A stretch of 64,000 bases of DNA. It comes from Gonatopus flavifemur (taxonomy: Eukaryota; Arthropoda; Insecta; Hymenoptera; Dryinidae). Position 1 is the first letter of the stretch. Each line of letters starts with the position of its first letter. The DNA lies in the NCBI GenBank assembly GCA_018340375.1, contig JAFFJZ010000069.1:682001-746000 (forward strand), given 5' to 3'. Both the position numbers and the translations under genes were made by a program. Under the pieces are notes generated by a model that did no database searches, was not told the origin of the DNA, and worked only from the letters and a program-made list of their open reading frames with translations. Below are positions 22,167 through 33,311 of the stretch, in pieces.

Positions 22167-23094
22167 CGAGGTGTGTTCAAAAAGTAACGAGAATTTTTAA
22201 ATTCCGCGGGTTTGGAGAGTCCGCCTGTATAAAATTTTTCTTCATTATATTGGTACACATGCCCCTGAAGTACGATAAAATTTTCAGCAATATTCATTGC
22301 TTACTTTTCAAGTGGCAGTCGCTAACGTTATGACGTGTTTTTCGAGCTCGGCGATTTTCGTTTGTGAAAAAAAATGGATCAAAGAATTTGTCTTCAATTT
22401 CCGTAAAAAATGAAATAAAGTGTAGTGAAGTTTGTAAAATGTTAACAAAGGCATATGGTGAGTCTGCTATGAGTAAAGCAAGGATTTACGAGTGGTATAA
22501 GCGTTTCCAAGATGGCCGCGAAAACGTTGAAGATGACGAACGACCCGGACGTCCAAGCACATCAACACCCGATGAAAACGTGAAAAAAGTGAAGTAGATG
22601 GTTATGAACGATTGCTGAATCACAACCAGAGAAGTCGCTGATGATGTTGGCATGTCAGTCGGAAAGCAATCCGAAAAGAACGCCCGGACTTGTGGCAAAA
22701 CAATTCATGGTTTTGCACCACGATAATGCACCTGCTCACACTTCATTGCTTGTTCGTGAATTTTTGGCCAAAAACAAAACTGTAACGATGCCTCAGCTTC
22801 CATATTCGCCAGATATGGCTCCATGTGACTTTTTTCTATTTTCAAAAATAAAGAGAACATTAAAAGGCCGTCGTTTTCTAAGCATAGATGACATTAAATG
22901 CGAATCGCTGAAAGAGCTAAAAGCTATTACAAAGATCGAGTTTCAAAAGTGTTTCGAGGATTGGAAAAAGCGTTGGCACAAGTGTATTATATCCAAGGGG
23001 GATTATTTTGAAGGGGACAAAATAGATATTGATGAATAAATAAATATTTTTTTCAGAAAACGAAAATTCTCGTTATTTTTTTGAACACACCTCG
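22167..23094 (+). mobile_element. Mariner (irritans-like) element, internally deleted
   Basis: The TIRs are CGAGGTGTGTTCAAAAAGTA and, inverted, CGAGGTGTGTTCAAAAAAAT. Both sides are flanked by TA (22165-22166, 23095-23096). It is 928 bp against about 1.3 kb for a complete mariner. The internal deletion removes the region between the DNA-binding domain and the second catalytic Asp. Confidence 0.9.
22374..23039 (+). pseudogene. Mariner transposase remnant
   Basis: The N-terminal part (CSEVCKMLTKAYGE, YEWYKRFQDGRE, DDERPGRPSTS) and a second HTH (REVADDVGMSVG) are present, but frameshifts and stops interrupt them near 22410 and 22596-22620. After a deletion joint at about 22670-22690 the C-terminal part resumes with HHDNAPAHTS (second catalytic Asp) and YSPDMAPCDFFLF (third Asp region). 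The first catalytic Asp motif is lost in the deletion. It cannot encode an active enzyme but keeps both transposon ends. Confidence 0.9.
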
Positions 23095-23157
23095 TATAGT
23101 AAAACCCCGCAATAAGAAACTTTGCCAGTTTCTCGCTCGCGAATCTTCCCCTATCCC

Positions 23158-23785
23158 AACTAGTGTTGCCGCGATCTTCGAGCCGATCTCAATAATTTCA
23201 AACGATCCAATCTTCGAGCAGAGCTGAAGAAATTTCAGTCGATCCAAGTTTCGAGCTAAGTCAGAAATATGAGAAGAATTGAGAAGACGTTGTTTCATAC
23301 TTAAACTTCAAGAGCTTCAGAAATACAGTACAGGCCAAAAGTTTGTATACACCCAAAGGAAAAACAATTTTTCCAGTTGATGTGTTTGTTTCAGGAAATC
23401 AACTTACTTTATCTAGATAAGTTTATTGTGTTTTATATTGTTTAGAAATTTTTTGATTATTATTTATGTAGTTCATATGAATTCAATTAATTTCGAACAG
23501 CGAAGATGTAAACATGTTAAATATCTTTAGGTTAATTCAAACTTATGGCCTGTACTGTATGCTCTATTCCAAGGAGCCTCTGGATGCAAGAATTTTTTAT
23601 TCGCGTTTGTTTTGAACGAAGTAGGATCGTGAGATTTTCGATCTAGCTCGACGATCTTCGAGCCAATCCGAGCAGTGGATCTATCGATCCGATTTGCGAG
23701 CCGAGCCTATTTGGCAAAAACAAGAGCCAAGCCGAGCTCATGCTTGAAACTCGGATTAGCTCGGATCGCAGTAACACTAATGATT
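23158..23785. repeat. Degenerate inverted-repeat element with 'tcgagccgat' motifs
   Basis: 'tagtgttgccgcgatc' at the left is mirrored by 'gatcgcagtaacacta' at the right. 'gatcttcgagccgat' style words fill both ends, near 23170-23290 and 23640-23770. It encloses the Tc1-like MITE at 23326-23557. I see no convincing target duplication, so the boundaries are approximate. Confidence 0.5.
23326..23557. mobile_element. Tc1-like MITE, 232 bp
   Basis: The ends are CAGTACAGGCCAAAAGTTTG and, inverted, CAGTACAGGCCATAAGTTTG. Both sides are flanked by TA (23324-23325, 23558-23559). The interior is AT-rich with no coding capacity. The terminal sequence is typical of Tc1-family elements. Confidence 0.85.
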
Positions 23786-24151
23786 AGTGATATTTTGATT
23801 ATCAAGTTTGCTTCTAATTTTTTTCGTTCGTTGTTTTACGCAGTCAGATTTAAGGTAACACTCTTGATACAATGATCTTTTTCGACTAAATTGAATAATT
23901 CTAAATGATTCCTGCGAATCATAACACAACAACCATAGTACTAACGGAAGTAACACTCGCTTATCATTGTTGGATAAAATATATGACGGAAGAAAAAAAA
24001 ATAATTGAAATTTGAAAAAATTCCCACACTGATCATGGAAAACGTGAGTCGCTTGCATGCCTATGAATAGCTTTAATTATTTTCATATGAATGTTAATTT
24101 CACAACATTGATTTCAATGATTTAATCCATCATTAGTCGTTTTTGTGCGGT

Positions 24152-24382
24152 CCAGAGGACATAAATTCAAAAGAAAAATTTTCAGACAGATTTCAGCACC
24201 ACCGTACGGTAAGTACCTCCATTGGAGTAAATTTACATGGACAGGCTAACACGAATGATTGTCGAATCATACAAATTATTGAAGTAGATTAGTGTATCTA
24301 TGTAAATTACTTCAATGGAGGTACCGTACGGCAGCGCTGAAATCCGTCTGAAATTTTCTTCATTTGAGTTCATGCCCCCTGG
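24152..24382. repeat. Palindromic repeat family (cagatttcagc / gtacggt), copy 1
   Basis: 'tttcagacagatttcagc...accgtacggtaagtacctcc' is mirrored by 'ggaggtaccgtacggcagcgctgaaatccgtctgaaa'. The outermost pairing starts with 'ccagaggacataaa' and ends with 'gttcatgccccctgg'. A related copy lies at 60345-60521. Confidence 0.75.
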
Positions 24383-25079
24383 TGCAGTCTTTAGAGTATC
24401 GTGAGCCCTAAAAATCATAGGCCCGAATTTCAGAAACCCGAAAGACTGCATGCCCAAACCCGTGTAGAAAATGAAGTTGGGCGCCGATCAGGTCCCGATT
24501 ATTATTATTCGAGTCCAAATCAGGTTTTGATGAGGGATGTAACGCTCGCTTGATTGGGCCCAGATCTGGTTCCAATTCACCCCCGATTTCACCCTGAATT
24601 CATATGCTTACACGGGCTTGATGTATTCATTCGATTGTAACTGAATATTGTGAACACAAAAATGAACCATATGAGGAATTATGACCCCTAGAACAGCGAT
24701 ATCATCCCTGATGAATATATAATTATAATTGTGATGAAAGTAATTCTGAAACGTCAAAGTGACTTAGGTCAAGTGACATAACAAATCGATCAGCTTGAAT
24801 GTTGGCGGGGAAAATTTGAATGAATTAAAATTGAAATATTGGATTTGAATTATAAGAAGGATTACATTAGGGATATTCTGGGGTAATATACTTTCATCCA
24901 TCATTCATCACACAAAGACGAATTAATATGTCAGAGGGGTCAAATGATCTCTCGGTAAAGGCCAATGAAACGATATTGAAAAATTTAATTGGAATTGGAA
25001 ATTATCTCTAATCGCACAAATCCACACGATTCATTCAAATCAAATCGAATGGGATTTGGTAAGAACATTATAAAGTTTT

Positions 25080-25740
25080 GATAAAGATTTGAATTTTTCA
25101 TTAGAGAATTCCATCAAATTTGACCAAATCTGATTGAAAATGATTGAACGGCTCATACAACATAAATTCCTGTGCAACCATGAGTTTCATGTTCACGTGA
25201 AGTTCTAGAACTTTCCTATATGCACGTGATCAAGGGTTTTATAAACCCGAGCAAGTTCCTAGCAACACGACAACAACTGATGTTAGAATTACAGGTCTAT
25301 AGCATGTTGTTACGCGTTTGGCAACATAGTGTCCTTGCAAATTTTTTCAAACTGTTGCTCATACCCGGCAATTAATACCCAAATAACATTCGCAAAGAAT
25401 TCTCCAAAGCATTCGAATTTCCGAAAGACCTTTTCAAGAGTACCAAAAATAATCTGAAGAATCCTGCAGATAGAAAATATTGATAGCTCTCAGATATTCA
25501 ACTACTGAAGTATTGTTCATGTTCTGTCTCATAATATTGAAACTAATTGTGTACTTATCAGAAAATTCTTTGGGATAATTGATATCATAAATAAAGAACC
25601 AATTAGGAAATAGTATTCAATGAAATTTCATTACAAATTTTCATAAAGTATCGTAAATTTCAGACCTTGAAAAGTCTTCAGTTTTATTCGGAAAATTGAA
25701 ATTCCAAATGACACAAGTCTTGATAGAAAACACTTTGGGA
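25080..25740. other. AT-rich non-genic DNA
   Basis: No gene, RNA or repeat recognised in this part of the nested element. Confidence 0.4.
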
Positions 25741-25748
25741 TCTATCAG

Positions 25749-25859
25749 TGGATGCTTCCGATTGCAGGCAGGGGCTAGCCCCTAGGGCTAGAATACTAAA
25801 TTCCCATTGGCTGAATCATGGGCCCTGGGGCCAAGAGCTCTCGCAATCGGAAGCATCCA
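25749..25859. repeat. Hairpin MITE, 111 bp
   Basis: The ends are TGGATGCTTCCGATTG and, inverted, CAATCGGAAGCATCCA, with inner words 'ggggctagcccc' and 'gggccctgggg'. It has no coding capacity. Confidence 0.7.
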
Positions 25860-26346
25860 GTATACCGATGAAATAACCCCTGGGATCTATCCGATGTTTT
25901 ATCATAAATTTTTGAATATCTACTGAAATTTTCGTATCAATAACTCTTATTTATTATGAATCACCATGAGAACATGGAGAGAAAAAAACATGATTCTGCT
26001 GAGGCTGAGAGAAATGCGGATCATGTCGATGTACATTTGCGATTCATCGATTTTATTTGAAAGCCATTTATATGAGCGGTTCCACCTGCATCGTGACTAT
26101 GAGGCTATCTTCAATGTTTTGGTGAAAAATTCAGATGCTAGATGCAATGAATCTCATCTTATATGGAATATTCCTGTCCCAGATACTGTAGGATTTCACG
26201 GCCATACTGTAAGAAATAAGTGTAGAATTACTGCAACAGCTTCACTTATACTGTTCATGTAAAGCACATTTCTACTAACATTCAAGGCAATTCTGATCTA
26301 CCTGTGTGTCACCTGTAAATTCACAGGGACACTAGGATCCCACATA

Positions 26347-26896
26347 CACTGACAGAAAAACGATCTGGTTGAAACATTCGTGGTCACAATAACTTGAAAT
26401 CTGGTTCGATTCACCAGGAAATATGATTGTGATGTCCAGAAAAAGTGGTTGAAGCCAAAATTAACTACATCTTTCAGGTTAGAAAAACCAGATTCTTTTC
26501 ATGGTGTAATAACCAGAATATGTACATTGTAAAAAATAATCGGAATTTTCCTGTGTACATCAACCGGAAAATTCCAATCACTGATTAGCAAATCAATTTC
26601 TGGTACATTTATATGAAATTTCCCATACATTTATCTGGATATTCCAAACTTTATGGGATTTTTCCCAACATTTCACAGTAAATTTCCGGACAAGTTGGGA
26701 AAATTCCTAACGCATGTATGTGTTAATTACTTCACATGAATATATAGGAATTTTCCGATAAAATTTTTTACAGTGTAATTAATTTTGGTTTCAACCACTT
26801 TTTCTGGACATCACAATCACATTGCCTGGTGAATCGAACGAGATTTCAAGTTATTGCAACCATGAATATTTCGACCAGCTCGTTTTTCTGTCAGTG
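26347..26896. mobile_element. MITE, 550 bp, TA-flanked (CACTGACAGAAAAACGA ends)
   Basis: The left end CACTGACAGAAAAACGAT is the inverse of the right end TCGTTTTTCTGTCAGTG. TA flanks both sides. The outer ~110-bp arms mirror each other (for example 'tgattgtgatgtccagaaaa' type blocks), and the middle holds a second, weaker inverted pair. It has no coding capacity. Confidence 0.8.
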
Positions 26897-27001
26897 TAGC
26901 ACAAATATCTCAGGAATATTTCCAGAATGTTCTGCAATATTCTGGAGACATTACTGAGACATTTCTGCTATGAGAGATGGTAATTTTCAAAGTACCAAGT
27001 A

Positions 27002-28287
27002 CCAGGTGTGTAAGTATGAAACCGGAATTTGCCCATAGGTAGCGCTAGATGTCGATGCAGTTACCCACACATCACGTCAGCGGTGTCTTGTTATTGTATT
27101 GATATCCGACGAAGATTTCGAACTCACAATAACACGAGTTTCATTCAGTAGCATTAGTTAATTAGAGATAAACATGTCGAGTTTTGTGCCAACAAATCAC
27201 GATTTGCGGACAGCACTACTTTTCTGTTTTCATCTGAAGAAAACCGCAGCCGAATCGCATCGAATGCTTGTGGAGGCGTTTGGTGAGCATGCTCTCGGTA
27301 AAACACAGTGTTTCGAGTGGTTCAAACGGTTCAAAAGTGGCGATTTTGACGTCAGGAACGAAGAACGTGGAAGACCACCGAAAAAGTTTGAAGACGCTGA
27401 CCTGCAAGCCTCGTTGGACGAAGACGACGCTCAAACACAACAACAACTGGCGGACCAGTTAAAGGTGACCCGAGAAGCCATCTCCCTTCGGTTGAAAGCC
27501 ATGGGAAAGATACAAAAGGTGGGGAAATGGGTTCCACATGAACTCAACGAAAGACAGCAGGAAAACCGCGAAACATCATGCGAAATGCTGCTCGCCAGGT
27601 TCCAAAGAAAGTCATTTCTCCATCGAATTGTGACTGGCGATAAAAAGTGGATATATTTCGAGAATCCTGAGCGCAAAAAGTCATGGGTTACTCTGGGTGA
27701 ACCATCAACATCGACGGCAAGACCAAACCGCTACAGACGAAAGACAATGCTGTGTGTTCGGTGGGATCAGAAGGACGTAATCTACTACGAGCTGCTGAAA
27801 CCTGGGGAAACTGTCAATACTCAACGCTACCGACAACAACTGATCGATTTGGATCGAGTTGTGCGTGAAAACCGACCAGAATACCAACAAAAACAACACA
27901 AGGTGATTTTGCTGCATGACAATGCACTAGCACACAAAGCAAAACAGGTCCAGGAAACGATAGAGTCGTCCCGTTGGGAGATTCTTCAGCATGCGCCTTA
28001 CTCACCGGACCTTGCCCCATCCAATTACTACTTGTTTGCATTGATGGGACACGCACTTGCTGAGCAGCGCTTTACTTCTTACGAAGATGTACGGAAATGG
28101 CTCGATGACTGGTTTGTCTCAAAAGAGCAACAGTTCTTTCAGCGGGAAATCCACAAATTGCCAGAAAGATGGAAAGAATGTATAGATAGCGACGGACAAT
28201 ACTTTGAATAAGTTACTTTGTATCATATCATTACAATAAACGTGTTTTTTCTGCACAAAAATTCGGGTTTCATACTTACACACCTGG
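27002..28287 (+). mobile_element. Full-length mariner, mauritiana (Mos1-like) subfamily, 1,286 bp
   Basis: The 28-bp TIRs (CCAGGTGTGTAAGTATGAAA at the left end) differ at one position between the two ends. TA duplications lie at 27000-27001 and 28288-28289. As I recall it, 1,286 bp is also the length of Mos1. One uninterrupted transposase frame is present. This is the best-preserved mariner in the window and lies inside the nested 4.5-kb element. Confidence 0.95.
27174..28211 (+). CDS. Mariner transposase, 345 aa, catalytic Asp-284 replaced by Asn
   Basis: This is a cut-and-paste DNA transposase. The protein starts MSSFVP, has the N-terminal helix-turn-helix DNA-binding half, the WVPHEL linker motif, and DDE-type catalytic domain motifs TGDKKW (Asp156), LHDNA (Asp249) and YSPDLAPSNYYLF. 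In the DD34D mariners the last motif reads SDY, with Asp284 as the third metal ligand. Here codon 284 (28023-28025) is AAT, Asn. Other departures at usually conserved places are TGDKKW for TGDEKW and HDNALAHK for HDNAPSHT. With an otherwise perfect 345-codon frame it looks young, yet the D284N change should abolish strand cleavage. It could still bind TIRs. Confidence 0.93.
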   Translation: MSSFVPTNHDLRTALLFCFHLKKTAAESHRMLVEAFGEHALGKTQCFEWFKRFKSGDFDVRNEERGRPPKKFEDADLQASLDEDDAQTQQQLADQLKVTREAISLRLKAMGKIQKVGKWVPHELNERQQENRETSCEMLLARFQRKSFLHRIVTGDKKWIYFENPERKKSWVTLGEPSTSTARPNRYRRKTMLCVRWDQKDVIYYELLKPGETVNTQRYRQQLIDLDRVVRENRPEYQQKQHKVILLHDNALAHKAKQVQETIESSRWEILQHAPYSPDLAPSNYYLFALMGHALAEQRFTSYEDVRKWLDDWFVSKEQQFFQREIHKLPERWKECIDSDGQYFE

Positions 28288-28289
28288 TA

Positions 28290-29280
28290 CTGATAAAATG
28301 AGATTACATCCACATACCAATGTGAAATTGCTTGGAATTACATGTCCATCTCAATGTTAAATTACTTAAAATTTTGGTAAAAATACTGTTGACATATATA
28401 TTTACCTCGGGTGTATGTGTAAATTCACTAGTGTGCTCAGTTAGTAGCCTGTGGTTTTTGCGAAATATTATATAAGTGAATTCTCTTATCATTTACATCT
28501 TGATGACATTATTTGTAAGATTTTTTACAGCTACTGCACTGATATGTGGCGGGTTTAGGAGTAGGAAGAGAATCTATCTCATCATTTCATTTGACTGTCA
28601 TATACGTGCACTGTTTCATCGGTATCATAACTATCTTGATGTTCAGATGAGTATTACATAGAATTTTCTCCGCATGTAAAGCTCCTTCTAGAATTTCCAA
28701 TTATGATGAGACTGGTAGGAAATTCGGATCATTCAGAAGTACATGCGTGATTTACTTCTGGAACAAATCATATCGGACACAAAGCATCGAATTCTAAAAC
28801 ATAACCAAAACAATATGATCCAACTGATTATGAATATTCATGAAAAACTTATCTGAAAAGACATCAGGAGCCACAATGCATTTTTTTCAACAATGATGCA
28901 CGCGATAATGAGCATATCCTTGGTTTCAACGTTAGAGGTTAAATTTCACTTTCTCAACAATTAACCCAGCGTTTTTTACTATAAAAACCATGCTGATGAA
29001 CGTCAGAACATTTCTCTTCAAATCCAAAATTCAAAATATGAAAACACATAAGTGAAGTCGGTTGGTATCGTTTCCTTTGTTCACCTTGTGAACAACTTTT
29101 TGTACGGAGGTTATACCTTGTCAAATGATTTTACTATGCACTTCTATGCACTTTCATCTACTGCCAAATTACACAGTAAAGTAACCAATTATGAATAACC
29201 TATGCCCTTTCTCTCTTGAATTAATCTAATAGGAAATTATTTATTAATTTGAAAGATGTAAAAGAAAAAGTGCATGGATT
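28290..29280. other. AT-rich non-genic DNA
   Basis: No gene, RNA or repeat recognised between the mariner and the right end of the nested element. Confidence 0.4.
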
Positions 29281-29739
29281 ATGCATACCAAATCCCATTC
29301 GATTTGATTTGAATGAATCGTGTGGATTTGTGCGATTAGAGATAGTTTCCAATTCCGATGAAATTTTTCCATATCGTTTCATTGGCCTTTACCGAGAGAT
29401 CATTTGGCCTCTCTGACATATCAATTCGATGAAGCTGAAACTAGCGGCGGTGAGCTAGGGGCGGGAGTACGTCCAAAATGAAACGCACTGTAACCCATCT
29501 CGTAAGTGCGGGGAAAATACATAGAAGTGACGAAATCGTATGAAATAAAGATGGTTTAGATAAGAATGGGGGTGGTTTTTGTAGATTTTGAGACGAGGAA
29601 TCCAATGAGAATGGTTATGGAATCGTACGAAACAGACTTTATGTAGTTTGCAGATGATAAGGACGTGAAAAAGGAAAAAAGGAGAGGATATTTAGTGATT
29701 TGATCATGTGAATTGAGTGGAAGCATTTTATCTAAATTT

Positions 29740-30045
29740 TTTCTGATACGTATTCTTATAGTTTTTGAGTCGCTGAATCGAATGGTGTATGTGAGAATCA
29801 TTTACGCGGCACCGTTATCCCGAAAATTCCCAACAGACCTTGAGAAAATCGCAGATTCCATATGAATTTCTTAACTTTCGTTCTCCCTCCGAGTCAGCAT
29901 TTTATTTAAATTTTTTCTGATAAGTATTCTTATAGTTTTTGGGATGCTGAATCGAATGGTGTATGTAAAAATCATTTACGCGGCACTGGTATCCCGAAAA
30001 TTCTCATGAAAATCTGAGAAGATCGCAGATTTCATGTGAATTCGG
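29740..30045. repeat. Left subterminal tandem array of the giant element
   Basis: About two units of roughly 170-180 bp contain 'ctgatacgtattcttatagttttt', 'cgaatggtgtatgt' and 'catttacgcggcac'. The same unit in inverse orientation forms the arrays at 32430-33311 and 35863-36270. Confidence 0.8.
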
Positions 30046-30049
30046 GTTC

Positions 30050-30492
30050 CTTAAATGGGCGATCAAAATACGGGCGTGGGATTATGAAATATGGATAATA
30101 CCGATTTGCTATAATCGACATTGGACCTTGATGGTCATAGATTTCCATAATAAATTTTTCATCCATATCGATTCCATGCATGGAAATCCACCACCAAATT
30201 TTCAGTGGGAGAAATGGGTTTTATGTATACCCAGAGATATTCCTCACCAAGAAAAAACACTGGACTGTGGTGTACATTTATTATGTTGGTGCCATATCAT
30301 ATTTACAGGCGTTAATATTGAATTTTATATCGCCGAAATGAATCAAATCAGGAAATGGATAGTACACAGATTGATACAAATGAGAAATATCAATAAACCT
30401 ACGGATACAGCATTCTCCATAAACGTGACATTGGATAAATGTCTCAGGGAATGTTCAACAGCAATTGCTAGGATATTTCACTATATACCGTC
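30050..30492 (+). CDS. Ulp1/SENP-type (C48) cysteine protease domain, fragment in a transposon
   Basis: An open frame through this region encodes a recognisable Ulp1-like peptidase core. It has WDYEIWIIPI, then HWTLMVIDFHNK with catalytic His (30119-30121), HIDSMHG with catalytic Asp (30170-30172), and PHQEKTLDCGVHLL with the oxyanion Gln (30248-30250) and nucleophile Cys (30266-30268). All four residues are present, and the His-x16-Asp spacing suits the family. C48 peptidases cleave SUMO or related modifiers; transposons such as Mutator-like and CACTA elements often carry such domains. The N-terminus is not defined: the frame stays open into the tandem repeat upstream, so an upstream exon may be missing. 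The C-terminal end is overrun by the 'actggc' repeat field at about 30490. No other coding exon of the element is seen. Confidence 0.75.
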
Positions 30493-32237
30493 TCCCATGT
30501 GGAAATGTACACATGGGCCACTACTGGCGCGGTACTGTTGCCAGAGTTGCCAGTACTGGCAAATCCAACCTTGCGCTTATGGGGCCAGTGGTTTGGACGG
30601 TACTGGCAAGCAATCGGAATGATAACATCATTTTACATAAGGGCCAGTAAAACATTTACCACCACGTCGGTAGCGATATTTAGTGTGTGCCTACTATGGT
30701 GGAACTCTGGCATTGCAACAGAATCAGTTGTTCGGCCAGTACTGGATGAGAAGTGGTAGAGGGTCAAAATAATACATCCTACGTAGGAATTCAGACCCGA
30801 CCCAGTACTGGCACAGTGCTGGTAATTAGAGATCCCCGGACTTATATTTCAAGTAAAAAAAAAATACATTGAATTTGAACTATCAAAACTTTGTGAATCT
30901 ATTTTTCTCATCACCGTTATCTGAGAAAGACGCTTTGGAAGTGATTTCATGAAAGTTCACTGGGCAAGGATTGAACCCGGAACCTGTGAGTGAGAAACAG
31001 AGTCTCTATCGCATCAGCTAATCTCCGAGTTGACAATGGACCACTTAAATTCCGATTTATTGCACCAATTCCCTTGAAGTCACGCAATTTACCATAGACT
31101 CCGTAGTGAAACAAGATTCTACCAATACTGGTTCATTGTTCTCTATCGAACGTATTGAATGATCATACCAACTCTGTCTTGATACTGGCGCGATTCCGGC
31201 TCACTACAAAAATCAAGTTGCCAAGATCGTGATTTTAATGTCAATCGACTACCGATTCCGTAGTCAACCAGAGTCCCACAAATACTGGTACCATGTCGTC
31301 TATCGAACATATTGAATCATAATACCAACTCTGGCTCAATACTGGCGCGACTCCGGCTGACCACAACTGCCGAGTTGCCAAGATCATAATTGCAACATCA
31401 ATCGACTATCGATTTTGTAGTCAGTCAGAGTCATATCATTACTGGCATATTGCCGTCTGTTGTACATATGGAATGATAATACCGACTCTGGCTGAATACT
31501 GGCGCGGTACCGTTTCTCGAAATCCTGGGTATTGTCCAGACAGTATTCATTCGATACTGACCCTATACCGTCTGTCCACGCGAGCCAATACCGGCTGAAA
31601 TTTCGCGAATGTTCGGCGACAGTTGAAAAACGGTAATGATTCTGAACAGGCACAGTTGTTTTTGCCGAACTTTGGCAAATACAACCTCGCCAGTACCACG
31701 CCATTTGTCATAATGAATTGATTTTAACGACAATACAACATCGATTTCGTAGTCAGCCAGTGCCATATTGATACTGGCATATAGTCGGCTATCAAATATA
31801 TGAAATGGTAATCCCAACTCTGGCTCAGTACTGGCGCCGCTTTGGTTTACCATAACAGCCGGATTTCCATAGACATAATTTTAACGCAGTTCGACTACCG
31901 ATCTTGTAGTTAGTCATTGCCCTACCGATCCTGGCACTCGATCGCCTATTGAATATATTGAATGGTTATCCCAACTCTGGCACAGTACTGGCGCGGCTCC
32001 GTTACACTACGATCCGTGTATTTTTCGGCCAGTATTGATTCATTACTGGCCCAACATTGTCTGTCCACGCCAACTAATACCACCTCAACTCCGTCGAACA
32101 TGTACAGGCAGTTTAAAAACAGTAATGGGCCTGAACAGGAACAGTTGTTTTTGCCGAAGTCTGGCAAATACAACCTTTCCAGTACTGGGCGATTTGTCAA
32201 CTCTGGCAATTTCCACATGGGCTTTTACAAGTGACGA
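30481..32237. repeat. Repeat field with 'actggcgcgg' units and CCCATGTGGAAAT ends
   Basis: 'cccatgtggaaatg' at the left is mirrored by 'caatttccacatggg' at the right. Units of about 155-160 bp containing 'ccaactctggct..tactggcgcg' recur near 31170, 31329, 31482, 31815 and 31970. Many words of the type 'agtactggc' and 'ttgccaag' occur in both orientations. The open frames here (for example 31384-31853 and 31946-32334) come from the repeats. It lies inside the giant element and cuts into the end of the protease frame. Confidence 0.7.
30962..31030 (-). ncRNA. tRNA-like SINE head, minus strand
   Basis: On the minus strand, ATTAGCTGATGC (31011-31022) resembles box A and GGGTTCAATCC (30968-30978) is a near-perfect box B. 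The spacing of about 40 bp is normal for tRNA genes. An acceptor stem is not obvious, so this is called tRNA-derived rather than a tRNA. Confidence 0.45.
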
Positions 32238-32429
32238 TGGTGTATGGAATAACCTACAATATTGCTCCAGTCTTAACAGCATAGTAATGGAACTAAATCA
32301 GGAGAATAGTCGAGAAAAAACTAGAGAATTATAATAATCTGAAATAAAGCGTTTTTCACACGTGATATAGCGTTGATCGTTAAATACTGAACCATTCTCG
32401 TTCTAGAATCATTTCACTTTTAATTTATT

Positions 32430-33311
32430 TCGGTTCTAACATACAACATTCGAGTCAGCAGCTCAAAAACAATAAGACTACGTATCAAAAGAAATTTAAA
32501 TGAAATGCTGACTCAGAGGATGAACGAAAGTTCAGGAATTCACATGAAACCTGCGATTTTCTCAAGGTTCCATGTGGATTTTCGGAAAAACCGTGCCGCG
32601 TAAATGATTCTCACATACACCATCCGATTCAGCATCCCAAAAACTATAAGAATACGTATCAGAAAAAATGTAAATAAAATGCTCACTTAGAGGATGAACG
32701 AAAGTTGAGAAATTCATATGGAATCTGCAATTTCCTCAAGGTTTCATGGGAATTTTCGGGATAACGGTGCCACGTAAATGATTCTCACATACACCATTCG
32801 ATTCAGCATCCCAAAAACTATAAGAATACGTATCAGAAAAAATTTAAATAAAATGCTCACTTAGAGGATGAACGAAAGTTGAGAAATTCATATGGAATCT
32901 GCAATTTCCTCAAGGTTTCATGGGAATTTTCGGGATAATGGTGCCGCGTAAATGGTTCTTACATACACCATTCGATTCAGCAGCTCAAAAACTATAAGAA
33001 TACGTATCAGAAAATAATTCAATAAAATGCTGACTTGGAGGGAGAACGAAAGTTAAGAAATTCATATGGAATCTGCGATTTTCTCAAGGTCTCTTGGGAA
33101 TTTTCGGGATAACGGTGCTGCGTGAATGATTCTCACATACACCATCCGATTCAGCAGCTCAAAAACTATAAGAATACGTACTAGAAAAAATTTAATTAAA
33201 TGCTAACTCAGAGGATGAACGAAAGTTTAGGAATTCACATGAAATCTGCGATTTTCTCAAGGTTTCATGGGAATTTTCGGGATAACGGTGCCGCGTAAAT
33301 GATTCTTACAT
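32430..33311. repeat. Right subterminal tandem array of the giant element, proximal part
   Basis: About five units of roughly 175-180 bp start near 32440, 32620, 32800, 32980 and 33160. Each contains 'aaactataagaatacgta', 'gaggatgaacgaaagtt', 'ggaatctgc.attt.ctcaagg' and 'taaatgattctcacatacacc'. The array is split from its distal part (35863-36270) by the insertion at 33312. Confidence 0.85.

Larger units (their letters stand above)
24926..29421. mobile_element. Nested 4.5-kb element inside the left arm of the giant element
   Basis: The ends 'atatgtcagagg' and 'cctctctgacatat' begin an inverted repeat of about 150 bp (24926-25075 against 29283-29421), including 'gatcatttggcc'- and 'ccacacgattcattcaaatc'-type blocks. 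It is absent from the corresponding place in the right arm of the giant element (near 36580), which reads straight through. Short AATT words flank it. It contains a hairpin MITE, a 550-bp MITE and a complete mariner; no transposase of its own is recognised. Confidence 0.6.

Noticed and set aside
25966..26262. 98-codon plus-strand frame inside the nested element
   Set aside because: No recognisable domain, and competing frames are open through part of it.
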